In this document: positions 41,772 through 49,686 of the stretch, piece by piece
Position numbering within the stretch: the first letter of the stretch is position 1
Layout of the letters: the number at the start of each line of letters is the position of its first letter
Assembly (NCBI GenBank): GCA_030447945.1
Contig: JAUJNV010000001.1
Span: 1 to 56,658 of the forward strand
DNA: 56,658 bases
Direction: 5' to 3'
DNA from: Fimbriimonas sp.
GTDB lineage: Bacteria; Armatimonadota; Fimbriimonadia; Fimbriimonadales; Fimbriimonadaceae
Made by a program: the position numbers and the translations under genes
The notes under the pieces: generated by a model
Database searches by the model: none
Seen by the model: only the letters and a program-made list of their open reading frames with translations
What the model was told of the DNA's origin: nothing

Positions 41772-42830
41772 GTGAACATTGAGCTGCTACGTGAGCTAAC
41801 GGAGGCGCACGGAACGTCGGGGCGCGAGGATGCGGTGCGGGAGATCGTCCGGCGCGAGATGGAGGCCCTGGGGGACCTATCGACGGACGCGATGGGGAAC
41901 CTCGTGTGCGTCAAGAGTGCGACCCGTGCTCCGGAAGGAGGCGCGAAGCGCTTGATGATCGCCGCCCACATGGACGAGATCGGCTTCGTCGTGCGGTTTA
42001 TCGACGGCAAGGGCTTCTTGCGGCTCCAGCCGGTCGGCGGTTGGGACCCTAGGCAGATGTTTAGCCAGCGGGTGATCGTCCACACGGCGGAAGGTCCTCT
42101 GCGCGGAGCGCTCGCCTACGGCACCAAGCCGAAGCACCTCCTCACGGAGGCCGAGATGAACGAGGGGCCGAAGATCGAGACGTTCTTCGTCGACCTCGGC
42201 TTGAACGAGGAGGACGCCAAAGCGCGCGTGCGGCTGGGCGATCCGGTGACGATGGACCGGGGGCTGATGGAGGTCGGCGAGCTGCTGACCTGCAAGGCGA
42301 TGGACGACCGCGTGGGCGTGTACGTGATGATCGAGGCGCTCCGGGCGGTCCGCGACCACGAGGTGGACGTGGTCGCGGTGGCCACGGTGCAGGAGGAGGT
42401 CGGTCTCCGCGGCGCTTCCGCCAGCGGCTGGGCGATCGAGCCGGATGCGGTCATCGCGCTCGACATCACGCTCGCCAACGATATCCCCGGCGTGCCGGAG
42501 GAGGACGCGATCACGCGCCTCGGGGAGGGCGCGGCGATCAAGGTCATGGACTCTTCGCTCATCTGCCATCCCGGCATGGTGGACCACTTCCGTTCCCTCG
42601 CCGAGAAGAGCGACATCCCCTTCCAGATGGAGGTACTCCCGCGCGGCGGCACGGACGCCGGCGGCGTCCAGCGCCTCCACGGCGGCATCCCCGCCTTCAC
42701 ACTCTCCATCCCCACCCGGTACGTCCACACGGTAAACGAGACGGTGCACCCGCGCGACGTGCAGGCCTGCGTCGATCTACTGGCGAGCTACATCGAAGAC
42801 GCCCACAACGCGGGGTATTTGGGAGGCTAG
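41772..42830 (+). CDS. M42 family glutamyl aminopeptidase (FrvX-like)
   Basis: A GTG start at 41772 gives 352 residues: VNIELLRELTEAHGTSGRED at the start, RLMIAAHMDEIGFVVRF (zinc-ligand His and Asp), KAMDDRVGVYVMIEAL (bridging Asp), TVQEEVGLRGA (catalytic and zinc Glu), VIALDITLANDIPG, PRGGTDAGGVQRLHGGIPAF and IPTRYVHTVNE (last zinc His). M42 peptidases form dodecameric cytosolic aminopeptidase shells acting on acidic N-termini or peptides from the proteasome. All metal ligands are in place. Confidence 0.93.
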   Translation: MNIELLRELTEAHGTSGREDAVREIVRREMEALGDLSTDAMGNLVCVKSATRAPEGGAKRLMIAAHMDEIGFVVRFIDGKGFLRLQPVGGWDPRQMFSQRVIVHTAEGPLRGALAYGTKPKHLLTEAEMNEGPKIETFFVDLGLNEEDAKARVRLGDPVTMDRGLMEVGELLTCKAMDDRVGVYVMIEALRAVRDHEVDVVAVATVQEEVGLRGASASGWAIEPDAVIALDITLANDIPGVPEEDAITRLGEGAAIKVMDSSLICHPGMVDHFRSLAEKSDIPFQMEVLPRGGTDAGGVQRLHGGIPAFTLSIPTRYVHTVNETVHPRDVQACVDLLASYIEDAHNAGYLGG

Positions 42831-42833
42831 GGG

Positions 42834-42904
42834 CAGGCTTGGCATTGCTCGGTGTGGCTCGGCACTGCCGGCCGGGGCCATGCCAAGCAACGCAGAGCGT
42901 CCCC
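42834..42904. repeat. Word-arm hairpin-like sequence with CTTGGCA/TGCCAAG arms
   Basis: Between the M42 stop and the ThuA-like start, words GGCATTGCTCGG, GTGTGGCTCGGCACTGCC are followed by the complement ATGCCAAGCAACGC. Pairing is imperfect. It fits the general pattern of the gene-end word hairpins but lacks their core, so membership is uncertain. Confidence 0.45.
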
Positions 42905-42938
42905 GAAGCTACAATCCCATCGGCTATGGAGGGCATGG

Positions 42939-43725
42939 ATGCAGAGTGATAGAACAATTCGCGTGCTGGTGTGGGACGAGAACCCGCCGCACGCGCCGAA
43001 GGAGCTTTACCCCGACGGGATTCGCGGCGCGGTGGCGTCCGGCCTGCAGCAGTTGGGCGGGCTGCACGTCGAGACGGCGAACCTGGACGACCCGGACCAA
43101 GGCGTATCCGACGAGCGTTTGCGGAACACCGACGTGCTCGTGTGGTGGGGCCACGCGCGGCACGGCCTGGTCGAGAACGCCCTCGCGGACCGAATCCGCA
43201 AGCGAGTGCAGCGCGAGGGGATGGGCTTCATCTGCCTCCACTCGGGCCACTACTCCAAGCCGTTCCAGGCCATATTGAGCGCGCCCGGTCACCTCAAGGG
43301 CGGCTGGCGCGAGGCAAACGACACGGAGGAGATCACGGTGTGCGCGCCGCGCCACCCAATCGCCGAAGGCGTCGAGGACTTCACGATCGAGGCGGAGGAG
43401 ATGTACGGGTCGCCGTTCGACGTGCCGCCCTTCGAAACGCTCGTCCTCCCGTCTTGCGTCCCCGGCGGCGGAGAGTAGTTCCCTTGCGGCATCACCTGGA
43501 CGGTCGGCGACGGCATCGACCCCCTCTTCACCTCCGGCCCCGGCGGCGGGAAGGGCAAGGCCGGCGCGGGGCGCGTCTTCTACTTCCGCCCCGGCCACGA
43601 GACCTACCCTGTCTACTTCGACCCAAGGGAGAAAGATCATTCACAACGCCGTCCGCTGGTGCGGCAGGCAGACGGGGGTGAGCGGAGGGGGACGGGGACG
43701 GGTCAACGCGGGGCTTTGGCTTTGA
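42939..43725 (+). pseudogene. ThuA-like domain protein, in-frame TAG and a frameshift
   Basis: ATG 42939 (GGAGGG upstream) starts MQSDRTIRVLVWDENPPHAP, then DVLVWWGHARHGLV, GMGFICLHSGHYSKPFQAIL and EEMYGSPFDVPP: the ThuA (trehalose-utilisation-like) glutamine-amidotransferase fold. A TAG at 43476-43478 falls in frame; the same frame continues FPCGITWTVGDG to RVFYFRPGHETYPVYFDP, the expected family end. A one-base shift near 43630 is then needed to read IIHNAVRWCG. The repeat arm of the S23 element starts at that point. ThuA-like enzymes are linked to sugar metabolism; no activity is established here. Confidence 0.8.
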
Positions 43726-44152
43726 GGCGGGCGTGGCGAAAGGCGATGAGGCCCTCCAACATCCTGAGGGCTGTCCGAAGCTCGGCAATCTTCTGTAGGG
43801 TCTTCTCGCGGTCTCCGATGCCTCGGGCTGCTGCCGTTCGTTCGAGCCAGTAGATAGTCTCTTCGGCGGAAGCCCGAGCTGTCACGAAGAAGTGTAGGGC
43901 GTCGGCATCGGTGTAGCGATGCCCTCCTTCGATGAGATTCGCGCCTATGCTGTCGGCGGCCCGAACGAGCTGCTTGCCGATCGTGTCACGCTCGAAATGC
44001 TGCCAGTCCCTGACGAAATCACACCCAGTCTGCAACGGCGATGCGCTTAACAACCTCAGTCTTCTCTATCGGAAGCCGCCCACCCTCCAGCATCTCAACC
44101 CCCGACTCCCGTCCCCTGTCCCCAGTTTCCTGTTTCCCGTCCCCCGTCCCCT
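43671..44152. repeat. Word-arm pair bracketing the S23 four-helix gene
   Basis: GGGGGTGAGCGGAGGGGGACGG and following GGGACGGG (43673-43702) lie directly after the gene's stop. Complementary words CCCGACTCCCGTCCCCTGTC and CCCGTCCCCCGTCCCC (about 44098-44152) lie directly before its start. The whole is an inverted-repeat cassette around one gene, ending at the stop codon of the ABC gene. Confidence 0.7.
43703..44093 (-). pseudogene. S23 / four-helix-bundle protein (23S IVS type), one frameshift
   Basis: ATG 44093 starts MLEGGRLPIEKTEVVKRIAV and shifts one base near 44015-44025. It continues FVRDWQHFERDTIGKQLVRA, DSIGANLIEGGHRYTDADAL, FFVTARASAEETIYWLERT and MLEGLIAFRHARLK, the pattern of the four-helix-bundle proteins first found in 23S rRNA intervening sequences. 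About 129 residues. Such genes are usually carried by small inverted-repeat elements, and here repeat arms flank it. The related Avd proteins bind RNA. Role unknown. Confidence 0.8.
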
Positions 44153-45648
44153 TCAAAGCCCCGCCATCAGCCGCATCGTCGCCTCCTCGGTCGTCCCTCC
44201 GGGTAGCTCGCCGACGATACGGCTTCGCGCATGACGAGCACGCGGGTGGCGAGGGCGAGGAGCTCCGGGAGGTCGCTGGAGACGACGATCACGGCTTTGC
44301 CGCTCACGGCGAGATCCCGCAGGAGGTTGTGGATCTCCGCTTTCGCGCCGACGTCCACGCCGCGGGTCGGTTCGTCGACGAGGAGCACATCGCAGTCGGC
44401 CGCGAGCCACTTCGCCAGCACAAGCTTCTGCTGATTCCCGCCCGACAGGCCCATGGCGGCGGTGTCGATGCCGGGTGCCCGGACGCGCATGCGGTCGAAG
44501 TACTGCCCGACCACCGCCCGCTCCCGACGGCCGCGCACCCACCCCAGGGTGGCGAGCCGGCTCAGGGTCGGGAGCGACACGTTCTCCTTGATGCTCATCC
44601 CTAGCACGAGCCCCTGCCGCTTTCGGTCCTCCGGGACGAGACCCAGACCCATTTTCATCGCCCGCCCCGATCCTCCGAGCGGAACCGGCTTGCCGCGGAC
44701 GGACACTTCCCCGGCCGCCTGGGGGTCGAGCCCGAAGATCGCCTCCATGGCCTCCGTCCGTCCTGCCCCCACGAGTCCGGCAAACCCGAGGATCTCTCCG
44801 CCGCGGACCGAAAACGAGATGCTCTGAACGCGCCCGGGGCTGCTCAAACCCTCCACGCGCAGGAGCTCGTCGCCCTGCGCGAACTCGTCGTGTTCGGCGA
44901 GGCTAGCCGCAAGCTCGCGCCCGATCATCATCCGCACGAGGTCCTCCCGCGTCAATCCCGCGAGCGGAACGGTGTCCACGAGCCGCCCGTCGCGCAGCAC
45001 GGTCACGGTGTCGCAGAGGGCGAATATCTCTTCCAGGCGGTGCGAGACGTAAAGGCAGGTCGTCCCCCTCGCCTTCAGCTCCTTGACGATCTCCATGAGC
45101 CGGTCCGCCTCGCCTCGCGAGAGGGAGCTGGTGGGCTCGTCGAACACCAGCACTCGCGCCCCGCGTCCCAGGGCCGACGCGATCTGCACGAGCTGCCGCT
45201 TCCCGATCGGCAGCTCCCCCAGCCGCCGTCGGGGATCCACCCCCGCAGCCACCGCGTCGAGCCACCCCTGTGCCCTCCGTAGTGCTTCCTTTTCGTCCAG
45301 CCAGATACCCTTGCGCGGAAGATCGCCCAGGCAGAGATTCTCCGCGACGGTCAGGTTCTCGCAGAAGGTCGGTTCCTGGTGAACCATCGCAACCCCCGCC
45401 TCCCCCGCATCGCGCGGCGACCGAAAGCGCATCGGCTGTCCATCGAGGACGATCTCGCCCCCGTCTGGCGTGTAGATGCCCGCGAGGATCTTCCCGAGCG
45501 TGCTCTTCCCCGCCCCGTTCTCGCCCAGCAGGGCGTGGCATGAGCCCGAGGCGACATCGAGGCTAATGTCGTCCAGCGCGAGAACGCCCGGGAACCTCTT
45601 GGTGATCCCCCTCGCCTGCACCGCCCCGCCGACCCGCTCTTGCACCAC
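44153..45648 (-). pseudogene. Sugar ABC transporter ATP-binding protein (RbsA/MglA-like), frameshift at C-terminus
   Basis: GTG 45648 starts a double ATPase of about 498 residues. The first domain has LLGENGAGKSTLGKIL (Walker A), LGELPIGKRQLVQIASAL (in place of LSGGQ) and VLVFDEPTSSLS. The second has FAGLVGAGRTEAMEAIFG, LSGGNQQKLVLAKWLAADCD and LLVDEPTRGVDVGAKAEI. The natural end, RIVGELPGGTTEEATMRLM, is reached only after a one-base shift near 44225. Such proteins power import of ribose, galactose or similar sugars with an RbsC-type permease. The upstream gene is the binding protein; no permease is present between or downstream. Confidence 0.87.
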
Positions 45649-45665
45649 GCTTAAAGCATACGCTT

Positions 45666-45741
45666 TGAGTGTCGAGTGTTAAGTATTAGGTGTTGAGGGA
45701 GAAGGCTCCGGTCTGGACACTCAACACTCAACACTCAATAC
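45666..45741 (-). repeat. Word-arm hairpin f (CTCAACA words, GAGCC core)
   Basis: The left arm is built of GAGTGTCGAGTG...TTAGGTGTTGAG words (45666-45698) and the right arm of CACTCAACACTCAACACTC (45718-45741). Between them the minus strand reads CCAGACCGGAGCCTTCTCCC, almost identical to the core of hairpin c. The binding-protein stop codon (45735) lies in the arm. It fills the gap between binding protein and ATPase. Confidence 0.85.
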
Positions 45742-46796
45742 TTCTTCTTTCCCGCCATCGACAGGTACTTCTCCGGCACGTCTTCGAAGCCCCAGTCCTT
45801 TAGCTGACGCGCCCAGTCGCCGAGGGTCTCCTTCGACACGCGGACGAGCTCCATCTTGTTGACCGTCGGCACCTCTTTGTTCAGCACCAGCTTGTCCACG
45901 ATCTTCTCCACGGAGACGTAGCCCCACATGTAGGTCGGCTGGGCGAGGAGTACAGGTGCGATGCCCTTCTCCACGTAGGGCAGTTGCGCGGGCAGCGCAT
46001 CCACGGCGACGATTTTCACCTTCGTGGGGTCCAGGCTGAGAAGGGACTGGGCGAAGAGTGGCCAGCCACCGATCATCGCCCACGAGTCGATCTCCGGGTT
46101 CGCGTTCATCGCGCGCGTGACCTCCGCGGCGGCGTCTTGGGGCGTCTCGGCGTGGTAGAAGACGTCGACCACTTTCATACCAGGGTACTTGGCGATCTCG
46201 GCCTTCGCGCCGGCGACGCGCTTCTGGAGGTTCGGCGCGTTCTGGTTGCCCGCGAGGATGGCGACGTTCCCCTTGCCGCCCGTGAGCTTCGCGAGCTCGT
46301 CCACCACCTGCCGCCCGCAGGAGTCGTCGTCCGCGCCGTAGAAGGCGAACCGCTTCGACTGGGCGGCATCGCTATCGAAGGTCATCACCGGGACGCCCTT
46401 GCCCACCGCGTCGTTGATGGCCCCGGTGACTTTGGCCGCATCGGAGCAGGAGACGAGCACGGCGTCCGCGCCGCCGTTGACAGCCTCTGCGATTCGCTGG
46501 GCCTGCACCTGGCCGTCCTCTTGGGGCGGAGTGCGCCAGTCGATGGTGATCTGAACCCCGTGCTTTTCGCCCAGCTCCTTGGCGGCGGCCTCGGCGCCCG
46601 TCCGGGCGGAGAGGAATACCGGGTTGGTGGAGCTCTTGGCGATCATCGCGATCTTGATCGATTTGTTTCCGCCTCGGCCGCCCCTCGTTGTGGTGGTGGG
46701 GCCCTTCGTCTCCCCTCCTCCCGCCGTCCCGGAGTTTGCACACCCCGCGAGGAGTAGTGCCGCCAACAGTCCGCCCAGAATCGCCCTCGATCGCAT
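45735..46796 (-). CDS. Sugar ABC transporter substrate-binding lipoprotein (RbsB-like)
   Basis: ATG 46796 gives 353 residues. The lipobox is LLAALLLAGC, followed by a Thr/Gly-rich linker. The periplasmic binding fold has IKIAMIAKSSTNPVFLSART, then ADAVLVSCSDAAKVTGAIND, VPVMTFDSDAAQSKRFAFYG, NVAILAGNQNAPNLQKRVAG and VKIVAVDALPAQLPYVEKG. This is the peripla_BP_4 sugar-binding type (ribose/xylose class). It probably delivers sugar to the ATPase encoded just downstream. The substrate cannot be told. The start follows the divergent serA gene by 110 bases. Confidence 0.92.
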   Translation of the reverse strand: MRSRAILGGLLAALLLAGCANSGTAGGGETKGPTTTTRGGRGGNKSIKIAMIAKSSTNPVFLSARTGAEAAAKELGEKHGVQITIDWRTPPQEDGQVQAQRIAEAVNGGADAVLVSCSDAAKVTGAINDAVGKGVPVMTFDSDAAQSKRFAFYGADDDSCGRQVVDELAKLTGGKGNVAILAGNQNAPNLQKRVAGAKAEIAKYPGMKVVDVFYHAETPQDAAAEVTRAMNANPEIDSWAMIGGWPLFAQSLLSLDPTKVKIVAVDALPAQLPYVEKGIAPVLLAQPTYMWGYVSVEKIVDKLVLNKEVPTVNKMELVRVSKETLGDWARQLKDWGFEDVPEKYLSMAGKKKY

Positions 46797-46906
46797 GACG
46801 GCATAGTAGCATGCGCGTCCCGCGCATGAACCTCGATTTGCCCATAACCGGCAGCTTCCGAATTCATGCGCTGGGCGTGCAGGCCGCACCGGTAAACTCG
46901 GTGCCC

Positions 46907-48112
46907 ATGAAGGTGCTGGTAGCGGATAAGTTTGAGAAGAGCGGGCTGGAGGGGTTGCGTGGGCTCGGGGCGGAGGTCCTGCCCGAGCCCGACCTGAAGG
47001 GTCCGGCGCTGGGCGAGCGGCTGCGCGAGAGCGAAGCGGACGTGCTCGTGGTCCGCTCCACGAAAGTGCCCGCCGACGCCATGGAGAACACGCGGCTCGC
47101 CCTTATCATCCGGGCCGGTGCGGGCTACAACACCATCGATGTCGAGGCGGCCAGCCGCCTCGGTATCCGGGTCGCCAACTGCCCCGGCAAGAACTCTCAG
47201 GCCGTCGCGGAGCTCGCCGTCGCCCTCATTCTCGCCTGCGACCGGCGCATCGCCGACAACGTAGGCGAACTCCGCGCGGGCCGCTGGAACAAGAAGGAGT
47301 ACAGCAAGGCCCGTGGGCTCTTCGGGAGCACGCTCGGGCTTGTGGGGATGGGCAACATCGGGCAGGAGATGATCCCGCGCGCCAAGGCGTTCGGCATGAA
47401 CGTCGTCGCCTACTCCCGCTGGATGACCCCCGACATCGCCGCCGCTCTCGGCATTGGCCGCGCGGACTCGCCGCAGGAGCTCGCCGCGATGTCGGACGTC
47501 GTGTCCGTCCACGTCTCCCTCACCCCCGCCACGCGCGGCATGCTGGGAGCGGAGTTCTTTGGCGCCATGCGCCCCGGCTCGATCTTCGTCAACACCAGCC
47601 GCGCGGAAGTCGTAGACCAAGCGGCGCTGCTGGCGGCGCTAGAGGAAAAGAACCTCCGCGCGGGGCTGGATGTCTTCGAGGGCGAGCCCGAGGGTGGCGA
47701 AGGAACCTATGACGGCCCGCTTCGCGAGAATCCGCGCGTTTATGCGACGCACCACATCGGCGCGAGCACGGATCAAGCCCAAGAGGCCATTGCCGCTGAG
47801 ACCGTCCGCATCGTCCGCGAGTACCACACCACCGGCATCGTGCCGAATGCCGTGAACGTCAAGCGGACCGAGGAAGCGACCCACCTGCTCGTCGTCCGGC
47901 ACCTCGACCGCGTGGGTGTCCTCGCCCACGTGCTGGGCGTTCTGAAGGACGAAGGCGTGAACGTCCAAGAGATGGAGAACGTCGTGCTCGGCGGCGCAAA
48001 GTCGGCCATCGCCCAGATTTCCCTCGACAAGGAGCCGTCCCCTGGAGCGCTCACACAGGTGAAGATGAACGAAAACGTCTTCGACGCAAGCGTCCTCGCC
48101 ATGCAGCGCTAA
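46907..48112 (+). CDS. serA: D-3-phosphoglycerate dehydrogenase
   Basis: ATG 46907 gives 401 residues. The N-terminal catalytic and NAD-binding domains have LIIRAGAGYNTIDVEAASRL, GLVGMGNIGQEMIPRAKAFG (Rossmann), FVNTSRAEVVDQAALLAAL (catalytic Arg lies in LIIRAG), LDVFEGEPEGGEGT (Glu) and THHIGASTDQAQEAIAAE (catalytic His). From about 330 an ACT-type domain follows (HLLVVRHLDRVGVLAHVLGV), which in relatives binds serine as feedback inhibitor. The enzyme oxidises 3-phosphoglycerate in serine synthesis. Its end overlaps the convergent deacetylase gene by 4 bases. Confidence 0.93.
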   Translation: MKVLVADKFEKSGLEGLRGLGAEVLPEPDLKGPALGERLRESEADVLVVRSTKVPADAMENTRLALIIRAGAGYNTIDVEAASRLGIRVANCPGKNSQAVAELAVALILACDRRIADNVGELRAGRWNKKEYSKARGLFGSTLGLVGMGNIGQEMIPRAKAFGMNVVAYSRWMTPDIAAALGIGRADSPQELAAMSDVVSVHVSLTPATRGMLGAEFFGAMRPGSIFVNTSRAEVVDQAALLAALEEKNLRAGLDVFEGEPEGGEGTYDGPLRENPRVYATHHIGASTDQAQEAIAAETVRIVREYHTTGIVPNAVNVKRTEEATHLLVVRHLDRVGVLAHVLGVLKDEGVNVQEMENVVLGGAKSAIAQISLDKEPSPGALTQVKMNENVFDASVLAMQR

Positions 48113-49062
48113 GGTGGCGCGGGTCTCGCGGCCGCGCCGCTTGGGATCCTCTCGACGCTGATCCGGGAAGAAGGGCTTCGCCGGCTGTTCTGGACGTGCA
48201 CGCCGCTCCATACCTTCCGTTCGAAGTCCTTCATCGTCGTGCGGCCATGCACCCGAACGCGGGGCAGTAAGAACGCCGGATCCCCCGGACGTACGGGACC
48301 GCCGCCCTTCTTCCAGCCCGCCAGATACCCGGCGGCCTCGGCTCGTTCTACCACGAATCGGTTGTAGCGTCCGGCAGGATACGCGATGGAGGAGATGGGC
48401 TCAGCGAGGCGCTCCTCGATGACCCGCTTCGACTCCCTCAGCTCATGGTCTAAGACCGCGGGCGGTAGGGACGGCAGGTCCGCATGGGTGACCGAGTGAG
48501 AGCCGTACCCGACCGCCTCCTTCTGCATCGTCCGCACGTGCTCCCAGGTCAAGTGTCGCTCGGTATCGACGGTTGAGGAAACCAAGAAGATGGTCGCGGG
48601 GATGCCGTACTTCCGCAGGATCGGGAAGGCGTGCTCGAAGTTGTCTCGATAGCCGTCGTCGAGAGTGATAGCGACCGCCTTCTCGGGGAGCGCCTGCCCC
48701 AGCCTCAATGCCTCTTCAACCTCTCGTGCCAAGAGGGGAATGAATCCGTTGGTAACGAGGTAGCGCATCTGCTCCTCGAAGTCGGTCGGCTTCACCGTAA
48801 GATCGCGAACAAGAGGGCTTCGGGCCTCCCTTGGCGACAGATCGCAGACCCGGTGGTACATCAGCACCGGGACCGCGAATGCTTGCGTACGGCGCGGCTT
48901 CGGCTTCACGACGACCGGCGCGGGCGGTGGTTGTGAAACGGGCCGATCCGGGACTCCACGGCGCACTGCCAGCGCGACGACGAGCGACGCAGTGAGGAGA
49001 GCAAAGCCTGCGGCCACGGCACATGCACGCCGCGCCGCAATCCAAGGGTCACCTATGGGCAT
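48109..49062 (-). CDS. Polysaccharide deacetylase (NodB domain), membrane-anchored
   Basis: I use ATG 49062 (317 residues); ATG 49107 would add 15 residues. A membrane anchor (FALLTASLVVALAV) is followed by VPVLMYHRVCDLSPREARSP and the NodB motifs: ITLDDGYRDN (motif 1, Asp pair), GSHSVTHADLPSLP (motif 2, zinc His-His) and SIAYPAGRYNRFV (motif 3). These enzymes remove acetyl groups from N-acetylglucosamine polymers such as peptidoglycan or exopolysaccharide. The last 40 residues are Ser/Arg-rich and may reflect a late frameshift. Confidence 0.9.
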   Translation of the reverse strand: MPIGDPWIAARRACAVAAGFALLTASLVVALAVRRGVPDRPVSQPPPAPVVVKPKPRRTQAFAVPVLMYHRVCDLSPREARSPLVRDLTVKPTDFEEQMRYLVTNGFIPLLAREVEEALRLGQALPEKAVAITLDDGYRDNFEHAFPILRKYGIPATIFLVSSTVDTERHLTWEHVRTMQKEAVGYGSHSVTHADLPSLPPAVLDHELRESKRVIEERLAEPISSIAYPAGRYNRFVVERAEAAGYLAGWKKGGGPVRPGDPAFLLPRVRVHGRTTMKDFERKVWSGVHVQNSRRSPSSRISVERIPSGAAARPAPP

Positions 49063-49235
49063 GTAGGATGAGTGCCCTCGGGACCAATGGGAGTTCAATC
49101 GTGGCATATCGCTGGAGGAGAGTAGGGGAACAACTGGCTACGACCGTCCTCCCCACCTGAGGACCGCCGAGGCTCAAGTTCGCTTGGTTTCCCTTGCGCC
49201 GGCCCTCTTATGACCCAGGTGGCGGACAATAGCGC

Positions 49236-49664
49236 GTGAAGCATTCCCTCGAACCCATCGAAGCGCTCCAGCGCACCGCCCGGTGGCACACCCTATGGAT
49301 CTGGCTGATCGTGCTCCTCGGGCTGGTCGTGGCCGCCTTCACGGCTCTCGCCATTATCGCCCATGAGACGGGCACTCTTCAGACGAAGGGCAAAGGTAAC
49401 TCGCTCTACCTTTCCCCCTTGAGTGAAGGCCCTTTCGTCGTCACGCACCTATACACGTGGGGTGGATCCGAAAGAGAAAATAAGACGGCGGTGCTGTCGC
49501 CCCCGATAGCGATTGTCGACTCAGAGGGTGGCGCAGTGCGGCGTATTTCGACGCTGAAGTGGACGGATTACCGGGGCGAGCCTGCGAGCCCTCCGGGCGA
49601 AGGCGATCCGATCATAGCGCTCTACTTCCGCGCCGAACAGGCCCGCCCTCAGGGCACACCTTGA
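49236..49664 (+). CDS. Small membrane-anchored protein of unknown function
   Basis: A GTG start gives 142 residues. One transmembrane helix (about 20-45, WIWLIVLLGLVVAAFTALAI) is followed by a soluble beta-rich part (NSLYLSPLSEGPFVVTHLYT, then AVLSPPIAIVDSEGGAVRRI). I recognise no family. It is divergent from the deacetylase gene and 22 bases upstream of the ABC-F gene, so the two could be cotranscribed. Confidence 0.65.
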   Translation: MKHSLEPIEALQRTARWHTLWIWLIVLLGLVVAAFTALAIIAHETGTLQTKGKGNSLYLSPLSEGPFVVTHLYTWGGSERENKTAVLSPPIAIVDSEGGAVRRISTLKWTDYRGEPASPPGEGDPIIALYFRAEQARPQGTP

Positions 49665-49686
49665 TGCCGGGCAGTAAACTCCTCCC

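Noticed and set aside
45718..45741. Simple tandem microsatellite CTCAACA
   Set aside because: A complementary arm lies on the other side of a conserved core, so it is one arm of a hairpin rather than a free microsatellite.
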